Assembly (NCBI GenBank): GCA_963921825.1
Contig: OY997594.1
Location: 32,408,956-32,472,955, forward strand
DNA length: 64,000 nucleotides
Origin: Erodium maritimum
Taxonomy: Eukaryota > Streptophyta > Magnoliopsida > Geraniales > Geraniaceae
Direction of reading: 5' to 3'
How positions within the stretch are numbered: the first letter of the stretch is position 1; each line of letters opens with the position of its first letter. The notes under the pieces are model-generated. The model was not told the DNA's origin. It saw only the letters and a list, made by a program, of their open reading frames with translations, and did not search any database. Shown here in pieces: positions 1 through 10,858 of the stretch. Position numbers and translations under genes: made by a program.

Positions 1-1303
1 TCCAACTAAAGGCATGGGAAAAAGTATGGTGTCAAGTAAGGTGTAAATAGGACAAAGTATGGCAAGACAAGATTGGGTTAGGTGGTGAATCACCAACACC
101 TTAATCCTTGTCTTGCTTACTTAGTACTAATTAATCAAGACTTGATTAATTAGTTCTATGGGCCTTGGTTGCATGGGCCTCTTGGAACATGGCCCGTGGC
201 CATTTCTAACGAGGTCCCGTGATTCGCTCATCGCCTCCAAGCCTTCCATACCGGAAATGTCCAACATTATCCGACGCGATCAATCCCAAGACTCCAAGCC
301 TTGTCTCGATCCGTAAAGTCCTATTCACTTACGGGCACATGACCCAAAACCCAGTTTTGGTCATGTCCCGAGACAACTCCGTTTTGGCCATTCTCCATAA
401 ATGTGTCAATGAGTTTCATCCTCCGGTGTGACCCTTAGGTTTATGCATGTCAATAGATCAACGTAAAATCCCATTTTACTTGATCCTATTTAAGTGGCAA
501 CTAACGAGACTTTAGTATTGCCTGACACTACATAACGAATTGACCCTGTCGATTCTAACCTTTCCGTCGTCCCTGTCATTATCCTTTTATCTCCGATATC
601 CTGATTGAGATAAGGCATAGAGCCGTCATCCTTATTATTCTCAATCACCGTTCCTTGATATGTGAGATGACTGAAGATATGATACCCAGTATCATGTGCA
701 TGGCCATGCTATTCTTCCAGTCACTCTCGATCAAGTGGCCGAGAACCGATATCTTTCCCATACCTTAGTATGAGGGATAAATCCCTTAGCCGTCTTTCGT
801 GTCACTCATGTAGCCCGTCCCCAAGCCAATCCTGGCCGTTATGGAAGCCCTGTTACGGACAACGTTAGGCTCAGGTCAAACTCAGTTGTTGACTACATAG
901 CGATCACAAAGACTCCTTGGTCTAAGGATACATGACAAGCTACAACACTGAATATGTTCATGACTTAATCTATGGCACATATTCAGGGCGGGTCGTCCAA
1001 TATCATGTCCCACATGATATCTATGATCAGACTCCGGAATCTCATTCCAATGACTAACAGAACGTAAGCCATAAAGAGCCATCTTTCATACTAGTCGCTT
1101 CTAGTGAAGCTTTGTTGACTAGGGACCCATCGAGTGTGATCTATCTCGATCTATGGTTCTATTCGCATGGTGGGCATAGATCAGAGCACACATCGATATA
1201 TTACTCCAACACATAAGTAATATAAAGCCGCTTTAATTTTATTGCTAACGATGATATATACATTTGGACATTTAGGATTGAACTACGGGCACTAAGACTA
1301 ACA
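1..1303 (-). mobile_element. Copia-A LTR, reverse orientation, cut by window start
   Basis: Nearly base-for-base the same as 46983-48294 and the reverse complement of the LTR at 35951-37638. It enters about 376 bases into a 1,688-base LTR and ends at 1303 in ...ctaagactaaca, the complement of the LTR start TGTTAGTC. The sequence right of 1303 is pol of a different copia element in the opposite orientation, so this is the outer end of a 5' LTR or of a solo LTR. The ORFs inside (219-431, 882-1082) recur in every copy of this LTR and are not genes. Confidence 0.93.
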
Positions 1304-3104
1304 GGAGGACCATACATCTCGAAGAGGTTCAAGATGGTATGGATGCCTCAGAGCCACTGGACAACCCAGTAGAGGAGCCTGATGTGGTCGTAGAGCAAAG
1401 ACCAGTTTCTGCATCGATTCCTGAGGGTCTAAGGCGATCTGAAAGGGTTAGTCGTCCACCTCCGAGATATGGTTTCTTTGTGTCTGGGGGTGACGGTGAA
1501 CTTATGGTGGATCACGATGATCCAGCCACGTTTCAGGAAGCCGTGGACGGGCCCGACTCCGAGTTATGGCTGGGAGCCTTGAGGGAGGAAATGCAATCCA
1601 TGTCGGATAACCGAGTCTGGGAACTGGTTGATCCCATCGATGGTGTGAGGACCATTGGATGCAAATGGATCTTCAAGGTGAAGATGGACATGGATGGCAA
1701 ACCTCAGACCTACAAAGCCCGACTGGTTGCAAAAGGTTATAGGCAGATCCAAGGGATTGACTATGAAGAAACCTTTTCCCCAGTGGCTATGGTCAAATCT
1801 ATCCGCATTCTTCTTGACATAGCTGCGTATCATGATTACGAGATATGGAAAATGGATGTCAAAACCGCTTTCTTGAACGGAAGTTTATCGGAGGACGTTT
1901 ATATGTCTCAACCCGAAGGTTTTGTCGATCCCAAGAATAAGGGAAAGATTTGTAAGTTGTTGAAATCCATTTATGGGTTGAAACAAGCTTCTCGGAGTTG
2001 GAATCTTCGTTTTGATGAAACTCTAATTGGATTCGGTTTTGTCAAAAACGAAGATGAGCCTTGCGTTTACAAGAAGGCAAGGGGGAGTGTGATTACCTTT
2101 CTGGTGCTGTATGTCGATGACATACTACTTATCGGAAACGACGTTGCCACTTTAAACGAGACAAAAGCTTGGTTAGGGACGTGTTTCGCGATGAAGGACT
2201 TAGGCGAGGCTGCTTATATCTTAGGAATTAAGATATATAGAGATCGCACCAAGAGGGTCTTGGGATTTAGTCAGAGCACCTATGTGAACAAAGTATTGAG
2301 TAGGTTCTCAATGCTAGATTCCAAGAAAGGACTCCTGCCTGCACGTCATGGTGTTCATCTCAGCAAGACTCAGTGTCCTAAGACACCTGATGAGCTGAAA
2401 AGGATGAGTCGGATCCCCTACGCATCGGCGGTAGGATCGATCATGTATGCCATAATATGCACGAGACCGGATGTCTCGTTTGCCTTGAGCTGTACCAGCA
2501 GACATCAGTCTAACCCTGGTGAGGAAAACTGGATAGCGGTCAAGGCGATTCTCAAATATTTGAGAAGAACTAAGGATGCGTTCCTGGTGTACGGGGGAAA
2601 ATATGAGTCTGAACTAGTCGTCAAAGGGTATGTTGACGCTAGTTTCCAATAAGATCTAGATGACTTTAGAAGTCAGTCGGGATATGTGTTCACGCTGAAT
2701 GGCGGACCTTTCAGCTGGAAGAGCGTGAAGCAAGATACCGTCGCTGACTCCACGACAGAGGCCGAGTACATAGCGGCTGCAGAGGCAGCCAAGGAGGCTG
2801 TATGGATTAGGAAGTTCATGGCAGGGTTGGGTGTAATTAAAAACCCATCCAGCCCGGTGAACCTATTTTGCGACAACACGGGGCCATTGCTCAAGCTAAA
2901 GAACCCAGATCACATAACAAATCCAAACATGTACTGCGGCGAAATCACCTAATCAGAGAGATTCTGAACAGAGGTGATGTGAAGATCACATATATTGCAA
3001 CAAATGATAATATAGCTGACCCGTTGACCAAGGCGCTTTCGTTACCCAAGCACGAAAGACATGTAAGGTCAATGGGATTAGATTGGAGTTTAGATTGGAG
3101 CTAG
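1304..3104 (+). pseudogene. Copia-B pol relic: reverse transcriptase and RNase H
   Basis: C-terminal part of a Ty1/copia polyprotein, with the upstream part displaced by the Copia-A LTR. The main open stretch is 1339-2652 (437 codons). It carries the RT entry region (CKWIFKVK near residue 108, KMDVKTAFLNG near 171) and an intact catalytic YVDD at about 258-261 within LYVDDILLIG. A TAA at 2650-2652 interrupts the frame. RNase H then continues in 2686-2880 (DSTTEAEYIAAAEA) and, after a frameshift near 2880, in 2880-3104 (ADPLTKALSLPKHE), the usual copia C-terminus. The first Met at 1339 is arbitrary because reading enters from the left. One nonsense codon and one frameshift make it a recent relic that cannot act alone. 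No gag, protease or integrase of this element lies in the window. Confidence 0.92.
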
Positions 3105-3118
3105 GGCAAGTGGGAGAT
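3105..3118 (+). other. Polypurine tract of Copia-B
   Basis: Purine-rich stretch containing caagtgggaga, immediately before TGTTAGCATA, the 3' LTR start. This is the expected plus-strand priming site and it fixes the LTR boundary at 3119. Confidence 0.8.
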
Positions 3119-4071
3119 TGTTAGCATATATGCCCGTAGCCCAATCGTAAATGTCCAAATGTAAATATCATCGTTGGAAATATAATAAAGCGGCTTATGA
3201 TATTACTTTAAGTGTTGAAGTAATATGTCGTATGTGTTTCCGATCTATGCCCATTATGCGAATAGAACAATGGATCAGGATGGATCACACTCGACGTGTC
3301 CCTAGTCAATAGTCTTCGCTAGAAGCGACTAGTATGAAAGATGACTCTTGATGGCTTACGTTCTATTGGCCATAGGAAAGGTTTCCAGAGTCTGATCATA
3401 AACATCATGTGTGGGACATGATGTTGGACGACCCGACCTGAATATGTTCAATAGATTAAGTCATGAACATGTTCAGAGTCATTGCTTGTCAGGTATCCTT
3501 AGACCGAGGAGTCTATATGATTGCTATGCAGTAAACAACCAAGTTTGACCTGAAAGCCCAACGTTGCACCGTGACTGGGCTTCCATAACGGCCATGATTG
3601 GCTTGGGGAATGACTGCATGAGTGACATGATAGGCGGCTAAGGGATGTATCCATCATACTACGGTATGGGAAAGATATCTAGTTCACGGCCGCTTGATCG
3701 AGAATGACTTACGGAAAAGCATGGCCATGCGCATGATATGTGATATCATAAGGGTCAGTCATCTCACATATCAAGGAACAGTGATTGAGGATAAGAAGGA
3801 TGACAGCTCTATGCCTTATCTCAATCAGGATATCAGTGATAAGGGATAATGACAAGGACGGCTGAAAGGTCAGAATCGACAAGGGGCGATTTGTTATGCA
3901 GGGTCGGGCGATACTGAGTCTCGTCAGTCGCCACATTAATAAGATCAAGTAAAATGGGATTTTACGTTGATCTTATTGACATGCATAGACCTAAGGGTCA
4001 CACCGACAATACGATGCTCAATAAGAACATGACAAACTTGAGTTGGAGGGAGACATGGCGGGGAGCGCCAT
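3119..4071 (+). mobile_element. Copia-B 3' LTR, first part
   Basis: Begins TGTTAGCATATATGCCC directly after the polypurine tract. It follows the Copia-A LTR base order throughout, with clear divergence, so it is a sister family. The LTR is broken at 4071 by the gypsy solo LTR and resumes at 6931. The two parts sum to about 1.58 kb. Confidence 0.88.
4067..4071. repeat. Target-site duplication GCCAT (left copy)
   Basis: gccat just before the solo LTR is repeated exactly at 6926-6930 just after it. A five-base duplication is the normal footprint of gypsy integrase. Confidence 0.85.
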
Positions 4072-4512
4072 TGTCACGCCCCAATTTCAGTAAACCGAAC
4101 TCGGGACGCGAACATTTAAAAAGCATAAGAACATTTGAAACATGTTTTGAATAAATACTTTGAAATTACCATTTAGTTACCAAAAATAATATTTACAATA
4201 CAAAAACGTCCCAACAAATGGACAAGGTACAAGTATCCGTCACCAGAGTAAAAAGTAAAGACCAGACTCCGCTCCTAGCTCCACAAGCTTCAAGAGCTCA
4301 CCTAGTCCGTCCGGTGATCAGTACCTGTAGGAAAAGCAGCTAGGGGTGAGCGTTCACTCACCACCACGGATAACAGACTGACTATGGCATAATTAGTAGA
4401 TAAAGCCAGTAACACCAAAACCGAACCCAACACCGGGACTACAATCCCCAACTCAAGTACTCAACCTCAAACTCATAAAGTAAACCCGACACAACCATTT
4501 ATGACCTCCTCC

Positions 4513-4757
4513 AAAGACACGAACATGGATCAGGCTAGCCAAAGAATGCTCACAACCTGCCGAGACTCGAACACGGATCAGGCCAGCCAAAGAATGCTCG
4601 TAACCTGTCGAGACCCGGTCACGGATCAGGCTAGCCAAAGAATGCTCATAACCTTTCGAGATCCGGACACGGAACAGGCTAGCCAAAGAATGCTCAAAAC
4701 CTGTCGAGACTCAAATTTGGTCAGGCCAGCCAAAGAATGCTCGTAACCTGCCAAAAT
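4513..4757. repeat. 48-bp minisatellite inside the solo LTR
   Basis: About five head-to-tail copies built on aggctagccaaagaatgctc, starting at 4532, 4580, 4628, 4676 and 4723. A matching array in the opposite orientation lies in the sister LTR near 13222-13400, so it is an ancestral part of this LTR family. Confidence 0.85.
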
Positions 4758-4859
4758 CCACACCACTCCCCGACACGAAGTCGGATTACTAACCCCGGGC
4801 AAACACAATCACAATCACAAGCAAAGCTCAACAAACAGTAACAAGACCAGTTCAACACT

Positions 4860-5090
4860 CCACAGGCACTCATGGCCACTCAAGACTCCAACGGTAAGGA
4901 CTCGGGTTCAACAATCCCACGGGCCCTCATGGCCTCCCAAGACACCTCAAATGTAACTCACGAGCTCAACGACCCCACGGGCACTCATGGCCTCCCAAGA
5001 CATCCCAATAGTAAAACACGGGCTCTCAAGGCCACCCAAGACACCAACAACAATACACGGGCTCTCATGGCCACCCAAGACATAAATTAA
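4860..5090. repeat. Imperfect repeat, cacgggctctcatggccacc type
   Basis: Five to six loose copies of a roughly 40-45 base unit with the core ctcatggcc(a/t)cccaagaca. The + strand sister LTR has the complementary array near 12690-13080 (gggtggcc(t/a)tgag(a/t)gcccgtg). Confidence 0.7.
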
Positions 5091-6230
5091 ACAGTCAACC
5101 TCCGGGCATGGTCATATGCCTCCAGTAATTCTAATATCGCTAAGTTCTCTGTTCCTACGACACTACTAAGTGTCACATGCTTTTCTCATAAACGCTACGT
5201 TCCCGTAACATGCTTTTCTAATATTTAAATAAACCTACTCAACCCACGACACCCCGGTGTCACATGCAATTCTACTGTTAACTTTCCCTAATCAGGGCCG
5301 AGATCCGGCTACTTTTCCCTACTTCGAGTAATTCTCCAAAAGTGCTCAACTAAGCCCCGACGTGATCCCAGTCACTCGCCTAGCTTCCCTTTGCCTCGGT
5401 CCGCAGCACGATCTAAAAGAACACAATTTTAAAGCACTTTAAACTCGCAGGAAATAAGCTGAAATTTAATAAACTTAACGCCCAAACGTAACCCCGACAA
5501 TGTCGATCACTCCCAAACTTCCCAATAACTCGACATTGTCGATAAAGGACTCATAAAGGCCCGATTCGCCCGACATGGCGAATCTGCCCGGGTTTTGTAA
5601 AAGTCCTTCCGGGGCTCCAAAAATTCCCGTTTTCGTTTCTACGGTCTTAGAATAGTTCAAGGATCCCAATGCACTTGAGGGAATCGAATTCCGACTTCCG
5701 AGTCAACTAATTAACGTTTAAAGTTTCTAAAACCCGTTAATCACAACTTTTCCAATTTAATTCCAAATTTCGATTCGGTTATGGACAAATGGTCCGGGGA
5801 ACGTTCTAAACCACCCGAACACTAAACCCGAGCACCCGAGCACGTGGGCCCCACCCGACCCACTTGGCCGTGGGCCCTAGGGTCCAAAGTGGGGCTCGTC
5901 CACCATGGTGGTGGCTGGTCCCAGCTCCGGCCAACCACCCCATGGCCGGCTGGCCACCACCCACGGTGGCCGGACCTCTTCCCTAGCTTCCGGTCACCGG
6001 AAAACGTGCAATCTCACCCCCAAACACCTCCAAAACGTCTCCAACACTTCCCCAACCTCAATACAACCCTAAACCAAACATTTTATCAAAACCTTAGCTT
6101 TGGAAAATCACCAAAATGACGATCGGTTCGGTGCTTACCCAAGAGGAGAACGAGGGGAACTTGATTCCTCCTAGCCTTGAGACGATCCAAAGGTGGGATG
6201 ACGTGAATAGTGCTCCAAAACCCTAACTCT

Positions 6231-6357
6231 CTTCTTCTTCTTCTTCTTCTTCTTCTTCTTCTTCTTCTTCTTCTTCTTCTTCTTCTTCTTCTTCTTCTTC
6301 TTCTTCTTCTTCTTCTTCTTCTTCTTCTTCTTCTTCTTCTTCTTCTTCTTCTTCTTT
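6231..6357. repeat. Long (CTT)n microsatellite, about 42 units
   Basis: Almost uninterrupted CTT/TTC for about 127 bases. The corresponding place in the sister LTR (about 11398-11445) is only a mixed purine tract, so the run expanded after this copy inserted. Confidence 0.97.
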
Positions 6358-6925
6358 TCTCTCTTCTCCTTCTCTCTCTAACTTCTCTCTTCTATTTTCT
6401 ATTTTTTTTCCTTTTGATTTATGCTTGGCCGAACACCCCTAAGGGTGTCTTCTTTAGTTTCCCCCCAAAACTGACACCACCACTTGTTGGACAAGTGGCA
6501 AGGTGGGTCCCACACCTTATGGAAAATATCTACTAGATATTTTCCAATCAGATTCGCGAAAATCGGACGTTTCGGGCCCCGAACGGGCACTTTTTCCCAA
6601 AAATTACGAAACTTGACGGGCCACAAGGAAATGGCTCAACTAAGACCGCTGCGACGACGGCTAAGCTTTTTGGATCCAAAACGGTCCTCGAATGTACCAA
6701 AACGTCGCTCGGTTGACTTTTCCAACGAAAAGTCAACTTTTCCCAAATTGATCAGAAAGTTGCCCTGAGTCCCCCGGAACTCATTTTGGTCGAAACCGGG
6801 GTCATCTTAAGTCCGGTAAGACCCTCGGGGTCAAATTAGGTTAAGTTAAGTGTCTGTCTTAAATTTTTTTAAATTTTCCTGTTTTTCGTAGGTTTGACTG
6901 GCATTGACCGGAAGTGGTTATCACA

Positions 6926-7557
6926 GCCATAGTGGACCGGCTAGCATATTGGGTTCGGGATGGGCTCTCTTGGAGAGGCCCATGGCTGATCCATATTGGC
7001 TAGGACCAACAAGGACTCAAGTCATTAGATGACTAATTAGTCTTGTTGACTAAAATTGGGTGGGACCCAATTTCCACTAAACTAATAAACTTGGATAGTT
7101 TATTAGTTCCACCTTGCATCTAGACTTGGACACTTATCTAGTGATGGAAACTAAGTGATTTGACTAAATGCACTTAACTCCACATGCAAGAGGGGTTGGA
7201 AGATATAACATGCAAGTGTAGAGAAAGAGATAGAACGAGTTTTTCTTCTTCTCCTACCTTGGTCGAAAATCTCCTCCAAGCTTCAAAGTTGGTTGTGCAT
7301 GTTCTTGAGTCTTCAAACTCAAGAACTACGTTGGCTTTGATTCTATCTCGGATACGTAGGCGTCCAAGGGACTCAAGTCGAACCATAGTTGGTGTTATTC
7401 ATCCATTATCTCCACCAAAACAACAAGGTAATGTTCTTGAAACCTTGCTGAATTTTTCAGCTTTGTTCTTCATATTTGGTAGTGTTAATTTACTTGATTC
7501 GTGGTTAATTTCCGCTGCTATTCTTGTTTATCTTGTACACGACATCAAGTTCCAACA
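6926..7557 (+). mobile_element. Copia-B 3' LTR, second part, with right GCCAT copy
   Basis: 6926-6930 is the second GCCAT copy. The LTR then resumes (agtggaccggctagc) and runs to ...caagttccaaca at 7557, a proper CA end. The late segment with wording like ttcttgagtcttcaaactcaagaactac and cgtaggcgtc corresponds to the U5 side of the Copia-A LTR (37395-37460). Confidence 0.82.
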
Positions 7558-7810
7558 GTTAGCCCGTCTCGTTCCCTCCGGAAAAAGTCAAGGCAAAGAC
7601 GTCGTGGGATCTTTGCAAATATTTGGGTTTCTCTTTCCCGCTTGGGGAAAATGATGCCCTCAGTTTATTCGAACCTCCTTGAGATTTAACTTTTAATCCC
7701 TGTTGGTTCTTCCTTGCTCTTTTCTTTTCTCTCCCCCTTCTTCCCTTTATGTAATTCTTTTGAATTGTGTTTGGGTTGAATAAAAATCGTATTTTTCGTT
7801 GATAAAAAAA
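7558..7810 (+). mobile_element. LINE 3'-end fragment with poly(A)
   Basis: Ends ...gggttgaataaaaatcgtatttttcgttgataaaaaaa. This matches the reverse complement of the LINE-2 tail at 29711-29790 (attcaaccc, aattctcc). Only the 3' untranslated part remains. Confidence 0.6.
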
Positions 7811-8556
7811 CATGATATATTCTCAAAACAAAATGCTTACTTCCTCAAACCTTATGAGTTGCATCACGCCAAGTCATCAGATACACCTAGGTATGCGTAA
7901 CACGTTTAAGCATGCAACAATTTAAGGTAATCATATATTAAAATTTGATGTGATAACAAGCAACCATCGTTTCATTTCATGATCTTTGGTCATCATTGTA
8001 AAAATCTCATCGCGCCATACGAAAAGGGTCTAGCATTTAATGCGTTAATCTGTCTTGTGTCACCCTTTGACTTCTTTATATGCAAGGCACTAAAGTACTT
8101 GTTTCTTCATCTTCAGTATCCAATAAATTTAGTTTCTTTTTAATTTCATTTATCCTAACCAGTCATGTCATCATTTCCCAAGTCCCCAACTATTGTGTTT
8201 TTTTACAGTGACTGTGACAAATGGCCCTGCTATGAATCCATGTCCCCACTCTCCCAATTCTTCAGTAGCGATGACAAGGATGGTAACTCTCATTTTCCAT
8301 TTACATAGAAAGGCTCTTGCTCTTGTGACGATGACGTCTCCTCAAAGAGACGCGAGCTGAATCCCCACCCCAACCGTTGATAATAAGGACGATCCTCTCA
8401 TCAACGAGGATGGAATTCCTCAACCTGAAGACCCCGATTATGAATCCCAATCAAAGGAAGAAGAAGAGGATGAGGATCTTCTTTTAGGTCTTTCATGAAA
8501 GTTGTGCTACCCTAATCCATCATATCAATAACCCCTTGCAGCCCGTTGTGAACTAC
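7811..8556. other. No supported gene; AT-rich sequence
   Basis: No element ends or long ORFs. A short + frame at about 8370-8500 ends in an acidic stretch (SKEEEEDEDLLLGLS) but has an upstream stop and no recognisable family. It may be a gene scrap. Confidence 0.5.
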
Positions 8557-8826
8557 TTACATCTTCCTCATCACTATTGTGTTTGCAACTATCTCATTAG
8601 ATGTCATGTCCTCGTTGATGAACATGTTTGTTTGAGTCATCATAAGATTGACATCCAGTTGTGTCTCCAACAACTTCAACTTTAACCACCTATAGCTCAT
8701 TAACGCCGTCTTGTATTTGATGAGACGTCTATGTTGTCTGTTCTTGGCCTCCTCCCCCTCCACCACATCCTGGAGTGTCACTGGAGCTTTAGGGCTCTTG
8801 CGCTTCTTGTTGCTATAAGGATCCAT
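8557..8826 (-). CDS. Hypothetical small protein, 89 aa
   Basis: I do not recognise a family. The ORF starts at 8826 (MDPYSNKKRKSPKAP) and stops at 8557. The first 15 residues are strongly basic and could act as a nuclear-localisation signal. Residues about 18-60 (EGEEAKNRQHRRLIKYKTAL, then LKLKLLETQL) are charged and leucine-rich and could form a helix or coiled coil. What lifts it above background is its upstream context: a good minus-strand TATA box (ctatatatacac, 8901-8912) about 75 bases before the ATG and a purine/CA-rich leader between them. It lies outside all the retroelements I could delimit. It could equally be the first exon of a decayed gene or a chance ORF. Confidence 0.35.
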   Translation of the reverse strand: MDPYSNKKRKSPKAPVTLQDVVEGEEAKNRQHRRLIKYKTALMSYRWLKLKLLETQLDVNLMMTQTNMFINEDMTSNEIVANTIVMRKM

Positions 8827-8900
8827 TGTTTATGCATGGGAGAGAGTTTTTGTAGTGCTTTTGACGATTTGAGGTTGAGTTTTTGTGTGGCTACAGAGGT

Positions 8901-8912
8901 GTGTATATATAG
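8901..8912 (-). promoter_or_regulatory. Candidate TATA box for the 89-aa ORF
   Basis: Minus-strand ctatatatacac, about 75-85 bases upstream of the ATG at 8826. The spacing would allow transcription to begin near 8870-8880 with a roughly 50-base leader. Confidence 0.4.
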
Positions 8913-9026
8913 GAAATATATAGGGCGTCGTGGTGTTGGTGGGTCCTTTAATATTTCCTCACGTCTACTATGTGTGCCATGCTGAAAATCTCTAACTGGT
9001 TGGTCAGAAACCGTTTGACTACTCAT

Positions 9027-10143
9027 GTGATTTTGAAAAACGAGAATTATATATTCTCATAACACAATTGTTGTATCAGGTTTTCAAATGAATGCACCAA
9101 TAATAGCTAGAAACATATCTCTCAAATATGCAATCAAGGATCCTAATAATCTCAAACTCTTTTTCAAATACATTAAATTCAAATAAAAGAAAAAAACACA
9201 TGATTGACATTTTACTCTCCAGATACATCAAGGACAGACTGAAATAGTCATAACAGAGGAATATAATAGTCACAAGCACAATAGAGTTTTATGTTTGAGG
9301 ATATAAGTATCCCAATTTGCAAGTAAATTTAGCTAGACTCATGGAGGACACAATACAAGTAGAGTTTTATGTTTGAGTATATAAGCATTTTAGTTTATAG
9401 ATATTGGACACAAGAATTAAGAGAGAACACAAGATGCTAAGATAATAAACACATGCACAAAAGAGAGATGGATGAAGATACAATAACCTTAGTTTGCAAA
9501 TTCAAAATACAAGGTAAGATACCTTGCATAGAATAATTGAGAGTCAGATTGAGGATACAATCAGTCTCGTTTGTTGATATTGAACAACAAGATTGAGAAC
9601 AAAGACAACATATACTACTAATCAGTTTGAGAATACAAGCATTCCAATTTACGGAACACTAAACATGATCAGGACGTTTCAGGCGATACAGAAAACGAAA
9701 TTCATAGAGATAGTAGAAGAAAATCCTTTTTTGTTGTGAAGATTTGTACTTACATATGGTAGATGACATCTCGATTGACGATCTTTAATCTCTGTGAACA
9801 AATCCTAACATTTATGCGAATATTACCAACTATCTATGTTACGATCTCCGACGAGCTAATTCTCAATTGCGATCTCCGACGAGCTGGTTCTCAGTTGCGA
9901 TTTCCGGTGAACTAGTTCTTAGTTTTTGTTTGGAATCGAGTTTCAAATAATCGCAGTTGCTTTTAATCTCATATGCGATCTCGATTTCTTGGACATAATC
10001 TCCAATTAGGCAATTTAATAAGACAAAAGAAATACTTGTTTTGCCCTTAAGCAAAGGCGCGTGAACAGGTTGGGTTCTTATTCGAATGCTTAGACATGAA
10101 TCGTCAATAATGCAAGATGGAAGGATCTGAAGGAGTTCACAGG

Positions 10144-10145
<2 letters not shown>
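9027..10145. other. AT-rich intergenic sequence with local repeats
   Basis: No gene seen. The phrase agagttttatgtttgag(g/t)atataag occurs twice, near 9283 and 9363, within loosely periodic text. A 28-base unit (cgatctccgacgagct...) is repeated three times at 9842-9925. Confidence 0.6.
9842..9925. repeat. 28-bp tandem repeat, three copies
   Basis: Copies start at 9842, 9870 and 9898 with core cgat(c/t)tccg(a/g)(c/t)ga; the third is the most diverged. Confidence 0.8.

Positions 10146-10194
<49 letters not shown>
10146..10194. repeat. (CA)n(TA)n microsatellite
   Basis: CA dinucleotides to about 10182, followed by six AT units. Confidence 0.97.
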
Positions 10195-10441
10195 GATTAC
10201 TATCAAGTACAAACTTTTATCTTTCGTCATAAGTACAAACTTTCAATATGAGCCCTTGGATCATAGAATTAAAGGTCTATATTTAATGCATATCTTTTTA
10301 ATTAATTCATATCTTGTAATTTATTTCGTAATCAATCACCCCAACCCCCCTGAATTTCGGTGGCCATCCGATTTGGATAATCAATGGTCAAGATCGGTTT
10401 CTACGTTCTGACCCGAAAATAGGTTTGTACTCGATAGCCCC

Positions 10442-10445
<4 letters not shown>

Positions 10446-10474
<29 letters not shown>

Positions 10475-10499
10475 CTGTGTGTGTGTGTGTGTGTGTGTT
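10446..10499. repeat. (TG)n microsatellite
   Basis: About 27 TG units with a single interruption (tctg near 10475). Confidence 0.97.
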
Positions 10500-10619
10500 C
10501 GGTATCAAATGAGAACACTCCCTTATTATGCAAACTGCAAACTTACAAGAGGGCGACACATGCCCTTGTTCGCGCGCACACAAATTTGGTACCCCAACAT
10601 GCAAAGCGTTGGTACCTTA

Positions 10620-10858
10620 ATTTGATTGATGCTTGGGTTTGATTTTCCATGACTTATTCTTCCTTCTCCATGAACAACTAAACCCCACAGTGTATGGTTA
10701 TGGGAGATTAGAGACTTGAATCTCAATGTCGTGAATGATGAATCTAGCTTAGGGTTTATCGTTGATTTTCTTTGAATGCTCTGTCTCTCGTGTAGGCTTG
10801 ATAGATGATATGAATAAGAATCCAAAACTCGTGAGATGAGGATTATAATTGGTCTAAT
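10620..10858 (+). repeat. Dispersed repeat R, left part
   Basis: The segment around ctcgtgagatgaggatta and gagacttgaatctcaatg is matched, with divergence, in reverse orientation around 26690-26880. It is split by the solo LTR at 10859-13985 and continues after it. Its class is not recognised; it may be the non-coding region of a large gypsy element. Confidence 0.55.

Larger units (their letters stand above)
4072..6925 (-). mobile_element. Gypsy solo LTR (family G1), reverse orientation
   Basis: Runs from tgtcacgccccaatttcag to ggttatcaca. Read on the minus strand it begins TGTGATAACC and ends GGGGCGTGACA, with TG...CA termini. It is the same family as the + strand LTR at 10859-13985. There is no primer-binding site, gag or pol next to it, and an exact 5-base TSD lies on both sides, so this is a solo LTR left by LTR-LTR recombination. 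It carries a 48-bp minisatellite (4513-4757), a second irregular repeat (about 4860-5090) and a long CTT run. It lies inside the Copia-B 3' LTR and is therefore younger than that insertion. Confidence 0.92.

Noticed and set aside
882..1082. 66-codon ORF recurring at 36172, 47873 and 63735
   Set aside because: Conserved only because the Copia-A LTR copies are young; it also crosses non-coding LTR sequence and has no domain.
6210..6536. 108-codon ORF with a long poly-leucine tract
   Set aside because: It is only the (CTT)n microsatellite read in one frame inside a solo LTR.
8165..8500. Possible small gene with acidic C-terminus on the + strand
   Set aside because: Stops separate the pieces and no family, splice pattern or promoter is convincing.
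10195..10445. Possible MITE between two microsatellites
   Set aside because: No terminal inverted repeat or target duplication could be seen; the CA and TG runs only look complementary because they are dinucleotide repeats.
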